From positions 47,219,944 to 47,283,943 of the forward strand of contig CM070572.1 in NCBI GenBank assembly GCA_036346355.1: a stretch of DNA of 64,000 nucleotides. The letters are read 5' to 3'. The notes beneath the pieces were generated by a model. It saw only the letters and a program-made list of their open reading frames with translations. It searched no databases and had not been told where the DNA came from. The DNA is from Rhipidocladum racemiflorum. Lineage: Eukaryota; Streptophyta; Magnoliopsida; Poales; Poaceae. Every line of letters begins with the position of its first letter. Positions within the stretch are counted from its first letter, which is position 1. The position numbers and the translations under genes are program-made. This document shows positions 58,975-64,000 of the stretch, in pieces.

Positions 58975-59250
58975 GACGATCGGCTATCGGAGGGCGACGA
59001 TCGAGCGACGATGGGCTATCAGTGGGCGACGATCGGGCGACGATCGAGCGACGATGGGCTATCAGGTGGCGACGATCGGCGGCGACGATCAGGCGACGAT
59101 CCAGGCAGCGACGATCAGGCGACGATGGGCTATCGTGGGCGACTGATCGGAGGCGACGATCGGCGGCGACGATCGGGAGGCGACGATCGGCTAACAGAGG
59201 GCAACGGTCGGACGACCAAGTGGGCGACCATCAAGCGGCGACGATCGGAT
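58975..59250 (-). repeat. GGCGACGATC tandem array in leader of H
   Basis: Repeated GGCGACGATCGG, GGGCTATCAG and related units; counterpart of the arrays in A, B and G. Confidence 0.85.
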
Positions 59251-59612
59251 GAAAAGAAAACTTGGTCCGAACACCTTTTCTTTTTTTTTCTCTTTTTTTT
59301 TTTTTTTTCAACGATTCGAGACCGACACGAACACAACTCAAAACGGAACACAACTCAAACGGAACACAACTCGACACCGCTGTGGGAGACAAAAATTTCT
59401 TCCGACCTGACTCCAACTAGACTAGAATTCAGCAACTCGACACGACGATGCAACCAAAAATTCAATAACGCAAAGGTACCTTTGGAAAGGAAAATGCGAG
59501 GCTCAAATTGTTTTGGTATGGGGAGATCCAATCGATGGCGTTTCTCTGGACTATAGGAAAGATATCAATCTACTAATCTAGGGTAAAGAATTCTCACCGA
59601 GCAACCTGGTTT

Positions 59613-59623
59613 GCTCGATACCA
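59613..59623 (-). other. Primer-binding site of element H, one base short
   Basis: TGGTATCGAGC on the element strand, identical to B's site. Confidence 0.85.
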
Positions 59624-59625
59624 CT

Positions 59626-60551
59626 TGATGGCGCCGTGATGGCAATATGGGTGTCCGATCTTTCGATGAGAAACTCACGATCGATTTGTTAGAGTCGACT
59701 TTGACGATCCGACTACACCGTCTGACGACGATGCGCCTTAGCAATCGCTAAACCAACTCAGCTGGTTATTGATCTTGCCGTGGGCACGATCAACCTGAAC
59801 ACGTGGTTCAATTCCTGCAAGAAACCGAAGAACAAGCAAGAACAATAGGATAAGCAATCTGAAATTGCGGATATAACTGGAAGCGAAACATAGTGGAGTC
59901 GTATTGACGATCTTGACAAGGTGGCTGTCCAAAGACAACTCGCAGGATCAAGTTTGCACTTGGCTAAACTAATCAAATAAAACCCAAATCCCTAAGGAGC
60001 CGATGTCTGGCTATTTATAAGAGGTAGGGCGTGGGAAACACGTCCAAAGCAGTAGGATACCAACTACAACTCTATTACAAGGCCCAAAGCCCAAGTCTTC
60101 TCGATTTGGAAAAGTGACGCCAATTGTTTTGCAGATTCCCGTTGACTCGGACGGAATTTTGGGATGGGGTCGGATCCGTTGGAAAGAGGACGTCGAAACC
60201 TTTCCAACCAGTACTCATAGACCTCAAACACCCTTGTGGATCAAAAGTTATGGTCGTTTGAAGTTGGTGCTGTCCCGGAGGCCGAATCCGAGTTGAACTT
60301 GTGCACCGGAAGAATTGGCTTCATGCTTGACGTTTGGGAGTCCTTCTCCTTGGTTCCTAAGGACAATAAAATCATCACAAGGATTAAATAGCATTCCATT
60401 CATTAAATTATTTGTATGCAGCCCGAGGAACGCATTCACCTGGTAATTGAATTGTCGTGCCCGAGCTCGAGTAATTGGCCCTTGTATGATATTGTTGGTT
60501 TCCATTGGGTTTGTAAGTATGGCCGTATCCATGGTAGTGATGTCCTCATCA
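59626..60551 (-). repeat. 5' LTR of element H
   Basis: 926 bp; TATTTATA (reverse of TATAAATA) at 60012-60019. The Pol-tail frame is open at about 60248-60550. Confidence 0.94.
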
Positions 60552-60556
60552 CCCCT

Positions 60557-61675
60557 GCTGCCCCTGCCGGCCGTACTACCACGCCAACCTCTCCCATCAA
60601 TAGAACGGCGTCCGCTACCGCAAATTCGGCACCACGACCAACGCCGACGAAAAGTGTCACACAAGCTCCTACAAAAAGTTCGTCGTCGTCGGTCGCATCA
60701 ACGGGACGCACCAAAGATGTTCAGTGCCATCGCTGCAAGGGTTTCGGTCACATGATGAAGGAGTGTTCGAACAAGCGCGTGCTAGTAATCCGTGAAGACG
60801 GTGAGTATGACTCAGCAAGCGATCTTGATGAAGAAACATATGCTTTGCTCGCTGAACATGAAGACGGCGATCCAAATGCCGAGCATGACGAGGTGCACAT
60901 GAGCGCTGGTAATGCTGACCAATATTTGAGTATTATTGCACAACGTGTGCTTAGTGCTCAGATTGCCCGCGCCGATCCAAATCAACGCCACAACTTGTTT
61001 TACACAAAAGGCGTCGTCAAGGAGCAATCCATTCGAATAATCATTGATGGTGGAAGTTGCAATAATCTAGCTAGCATAGACATGGTGGAGAAGCTAGCAC
61101 TCTCCACTAGACCACACCCTCAGCCCTACCACATTCAGTGGTTCACCAACAGTGGCAAACTCAAGGTAACTCGTATGGTAAGAGTACATTTCGTTTTAGG
61201 TTCCTATCATGATTATGTTGATTGCGATGTCGTATCTATGCAAGCATGTTCTATGTTATTAGGTAGACCGTGGCAATATGATAAGGATTGTTTACATCCG
61301 GTAGAACAAACCAATACTCTTTTGTGCATAAAGAAAAGAAAATTGTGTTACACCCAATGTCGCCTGATGCCATTGTAAAGGATGAAATTACTAGATCTAG
61401 CAAAGAGAAAAGTCGAGAGAATTCTAAGAGTGAAAATCAGATTATCGCCAAAGGACTTGAACAACATAAACAGAGAGAATCTAACCTTGATTGTGCCAAG
61501 CCGAATGAGATTAAATTGAAAGGTGCTAGTTTTCTTGCGACAAAATCTGATTTGAATGAGTTGGATGTTTGTAGGTATACATGCTATGCTTTGGTCTGCA
61601 AAGAAACTTTGTTTTCACTAGAGGAGATGTCTCTCTCTTTGCCTCCTATTGTCGCTAACCTTTTGTAGGAATACA
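60557..61675 (+). pseudogene. Gag C-terminus (CCHC knuckle) and protease of element G
   Basis: Resumes after H in the Gag linker. A CCHC knuckle with C-x2-C-x4-H-x4-C spacing (CHRCKGFGHMMKEC, 60725-60766) is followed by EDGEYDSASDLDEETYALLA and the protease core IRIIIDGGSCNN with its Asp codon at 61046-61048. Then MVEKLALSTRPHPQPYHIQW and CSMLLGRPWQYDKDCL. A small deletion near 61300 shifts the frame into the linker (61300-61668: SENQIIAKGLEQHKQ, SLPPIVANLL). RT N-terminal sequence starts after 61668 (EYSDIFPKDIPSGLPPIRGI) and is soon frameshifted. Confidence 0.85.
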
Positions 61676-61842
61676 GTGACATCTTCCCAAAGGATATCCC
61701 CTCAGGGCTGCCGCCAATTAGAGGGATTGAGCTCAAATTGATCTCATTCCAGGGGCATCCTTGCCCAACTGAGCACCTTACAGAACCAACCCTGAAGAGA
61801 CACAAGAGATACAACGTCAAGTTCAAGAATTGTTTCATAAAG

Positions 61843-62266
61843 TGATGCATCCCTCCCGGGTGCGCACCGTGCCCTTCGCAGCCCAACCGTATGGCGCACG
61901 TGCCTCGCCTGGTGAGTGGACTACCCAACTGGCCCATGGGTGTGGGTCTTGGACCACGAGAGAAATACACACCTTGGCTGCCATAGCCAGGCCATAAGAG
62001 TCCCATGTGGCCCCCAAAAGACTAGCCTGATGGGGGGAGGGTTGCTCTCCCTTTTAAGGTGGTATTCTCTCCCCTCCACAAGCAAGGTGGTACTATCATT
62101 CTCACCCTCTTGTTTTGGGACCTAGCTCTGATACCAACTGATTGTTAACTGGGTGTCCCGATCTTTCGATGAGAATGATAACCTTCGATTTGGGTGGAGA
62201 CGACTTTGACGATCCGACTACAACGTACAACGACGATGCGCCTTAGCAATCGCTAAACCAACTCCA
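61843..62266 (-). mobile_element. Retroelement filler replacing part of G's RT
   Basis: Contains a reverse PBS (GCTCTGATACCA, 62125-62136) and the end of a reverse LTR (TGTTAACTGGGTGTCCCG, 62143-62266). It is preceded by about 280 bp of leader-like sequence. No TSD. Host RT is missing about 200 bp here relative to H, so insertion was coupled to deletion. Confidence 0.65.
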
Positions 62267-63193
62267 GAATTAAGTGGCTCTACTATGTTCTCTAAAGTGG
62301 ATTTGCGTAGTGGGTATCACCAGATTCGCATGAAGTTAGGAGATGAATGGAAAACAGCATTTAAAACTAAGTTTGGGTTATATGAGTGGTTAGTAATGCC
62401 TTTCGGGTTGACTAATGCTCCTAGCACTTTCATGAGACTGATGAACGAAGTTTTACGTGCTTTCATTGGAAAATTTGTGGTAGTTTACTTCGATGATATC
62501 TTGATTTATATAGCAAATCTTTAGAGGATCATCTTGAACATTTACATGTTGTTTTTAACGCTTCACGCGATGCACGCTTATTTGGTAACCTTGAGAAGTG
62601 CACCTTTTGCACGGATCGAGTATCTTTTCTTGGCTATGTTGTTACCCCACAGGGAATTGAAGTTGACCAAGCCAAGGTTGAAGCGATACAGAGTTGGCCG
62701 ACTCCTACCACGGTCACACAGGTGCGAAGTTTTCTAGGACTTGCTGGATTCTACCGTCGTTTTGTGAAGGACTTCAGCACCATCGCTGCAACCTTGAATG
62801 AACTCACCAAGAAGGGTGTACCTTTTGTTTGGGGCAAGTCGCAAGAAGATGCCTTCAACATTCTGAAAGCTAAGTTAACCCTGCACCCTTACTCCAGCTT
62901 CCAAACTTTTCTAGGACTTTTGAACTAGAATGTGATACTAGTGGAATTGGTTTGGGTGGTGTTCTGTTACAAGAAGGAAAACCTGTTGCTTATTTTAGTG
63001 AGAAGTTGAGTGGGCCAAGTTTGAATTATCCTACTTATGATAAGGAGTTATATGCGCTAGTTAGAACTTTAGAAACATGGGAACATTATTTATGGCCCAA
63101 GGAATTTGTTATACATTCTGATCATGAATCGTTAAAACATATTAGAAGTCAAGCTAAACTGAACCGTAGACATGCAAAGTGGGTTGAATTCAT
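62267..63193 (+). pseudogene. RT and RNase H of element G
   Basis: Resumes at ELSGSTMFSKVDLRSGYHQI, with YFDDILIY near 62485-62508. A 2-base insertion (TTTATATAGC) then breaks the frame. Later frames give FLGYVVTPQGIEVDQAKVEA, SFLGLAGFYRRFVKDFSTIA and the RNase H part GGVLLQEGKPVAYFSEKLSG to RRHAKWVEFI. The CACTA element interrupts at the site that in A reads GAATTCATTGAGTC. Confidence 0.88.
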
Positions 63194-64000
63194 CACTACT
63201 ACAAAACATATCTTCTGTAACACATTTTCGTAACACATTGAACAATGTGTTACAAAGAGATATTGCAGTAACATATAATTTGTGTTACAAAGGCATGTTG
63301 TAACACATACTTAATGAGATGTGAAAAGTGTTACAGAGAAATACAACGGTAACACATAATATATGTTACAGAGGAACATTGTAACACATGGTTGTAAAGT
63401 TTTCTGAAATTACATAAATACCAAATTTTAGCGGTAATAAGTTTTTTCGTATTTAAGTTGTCCAACCTTTTTCTTTTATTGTTTTAAGATTTATAAATTT
63501 TACATTGAGATTTTTAGGCTTGTTTATCATTTTATTCAATCGCGCTTTAGTTGAATATTCGATCAAATAAATTGGTTGATTTAATAGGGCGACGCGGTGT
63601 AACGGCGAGCGATCACATCGGCTCACAATTGATGTGGCCACGCGTGAGGGCTAGAAACGTGCCGACTTTAATATACGGAGTATTTGTTCATACCATATTA
63701 TAATTTTGCATGCATTGAGAGAACAGGTAAGTAGCCAAAAACGGACTAGGAGTATGTTATATATGTCACGTGGCTTTAGTCAGATCCGCGTAAAATTTCA
63801 GATTAAAGGTTGTAGTGTTTTTTTAAGAACAAGCAAAAAATGGTGTGTCATTACATTTAAGAAGAAATATTTTGTTACAACACAGCGCAGATTATACCAT
63901 AAATTAAATTAGAAACATGAACAAAAAAACAATCTAGAAAAAGGAAACAACAACAACAAAACTACGGCAGTGAATCGTGCAGCTAGTGCTCCCGCGAACA
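63194..64000 (+). mobile_element. CACTA (En/Spm) transposon, one end
   Basis: Starts CACTACTACAAAACATATCT, the classic CACTA terminus, after the presumed 3-bp target CAT (63191-63193). Subterminal GTGTTAC/GTAACAC motifs in both orientations repeat about ten times between 63217 and 63390, as in transposase-binding arrays of this superfamily. No transposase motif up to the window end; the other end is outside. Confidence 0.85.

Larger units (their letters stand above)
52704..60551 (-). mobile_element. Element H: complete gag-pol Ty3/gypsy retrotransposon inserted in G
   Basis: 7848 bp with TSD CCCCT at 52699-52703 and 60552-60556. The 3' LTR is 52704-53631 (928 bp) and the 5' LTR 59626-60551 (926 bp). 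PPT at 53632-53644, PBS at 59613-59623. It is the most complete autonomous member: leader with tandem array, Gag with CCHC knuckle, DGGS protease, RT, RNase H and integrase. Several one-base frameshifts make it non-functional as it stands. Confidence 0.95.
46359..63193 (+). mobile_element. Element G: gag-pol Ty3/gypsy element, heavily interrupted, 3' end outside window
   Basis: 5' LTR 46359-47276, PBS 47279-47290. Own interior sequence: 47277-48812, 50886-50930, 52121-52703, 60552-61842 and 62267-63193. Interruptions: two solo LTRs, complete element H, a filler in RT and a CACTA element. Gag, CCHC knuckle, protease, RT and RNase H are recognisable; integrase and 3' LTR would lie beyond 64000. 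Confidence 0.88.

Noticed and set aside
1..64000. CRISPR array, bacterial operon or phage
   Set aside because: No regularly spaced identical repeats with unique spacers; all coding motifs are plant retroelement, transposon or plant gene relics.

Overview
The window is plant nuclear DNA, most probably from a grass. It has no bacterial or organellar gene order, no intact host gene and almost nothing but nested transposable elements. The clues for a grass are plant Ty3/gypsy LTR retrotransposons with initiator-Met-tRNA primer-binding sites, a PIF/Harbinger MITE starting GGGTGCGTTTGG, a tRNA-derived SINE, a CACTA terminus and a FAR1/MULE-type SWIM fragment. The species cannot be named from the sequence. 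All family and clade names rest on recognising motifs by eye, not on a search.

Layout. (1) 1-10174: a plus-strand gag-only element ('element 0'). Its 3' LTR is split by a complete minus-strand element B (4151-9250, TSD AAGGG). (2) 10175-16357: older sequence holding LTR debris, an ABCG-transporter gene fragment, a SINE with a perfect 16-bp TSD (14259-14484) and a FAR1-like fragment. (3) 16363-43618: minus-strand gag-only element C (TSD GCCAG), opened by two insertions. One is A (18154-24787, plus strand, TSD ATAAG), a gag-pol element. The other is D (25678-41083, plus strand, TSD ATAGG), a long-LTR element with no coding capacity. D in turn holds three solo LTRs and a MITE. (4) 43624-46358: LTR fragments joined in inverted and chimeric fashion. 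(5) 46359 to the end: plus-strand gag-pol element G. It is interrupted by a minus D-like solo LTR (48813-50885), a plus solo LTR (50931-52120), the complete minus-strand gag-pol element H (52704-60551, TSD CCCCT), a filler in RT (61843-62266) and a CACTA transposon (63194 to the end).

How the parts work together. A, G and H are relics of one autonomous Ty3/gypsy family with gag, a CCHC knuckle, a DGGS protease, RT with FDD, RNase H, a D-D35-E integrase and a GPF module. The Pol reading frame runs about 100 codons into the 3' LTR, a layout I associate with CRM/CRR centromeric chromoviruses (inference). Element 0, B and C share LTR ends, PBS and PPT with that family. They encode only a Gag-like protein fused to a roughly 250-residue C-terminal region I do not recognise, and no pol. 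They look like a non-autonomous partner family mobilised in trans, comparable to the non-autonomous CRR elements of rice. Some partner LTRs are a longer form that begins at a second, upstream PPT/LTR-start module. D and the D-like solo LTRs form a separate family with a conserved, covarying multi-hairpin block in the LTR.

Every coding region seen is broken by frameshifts, stops, deletions or insertions. The window is a retrotransposon graveyard with a readable order of insertion.
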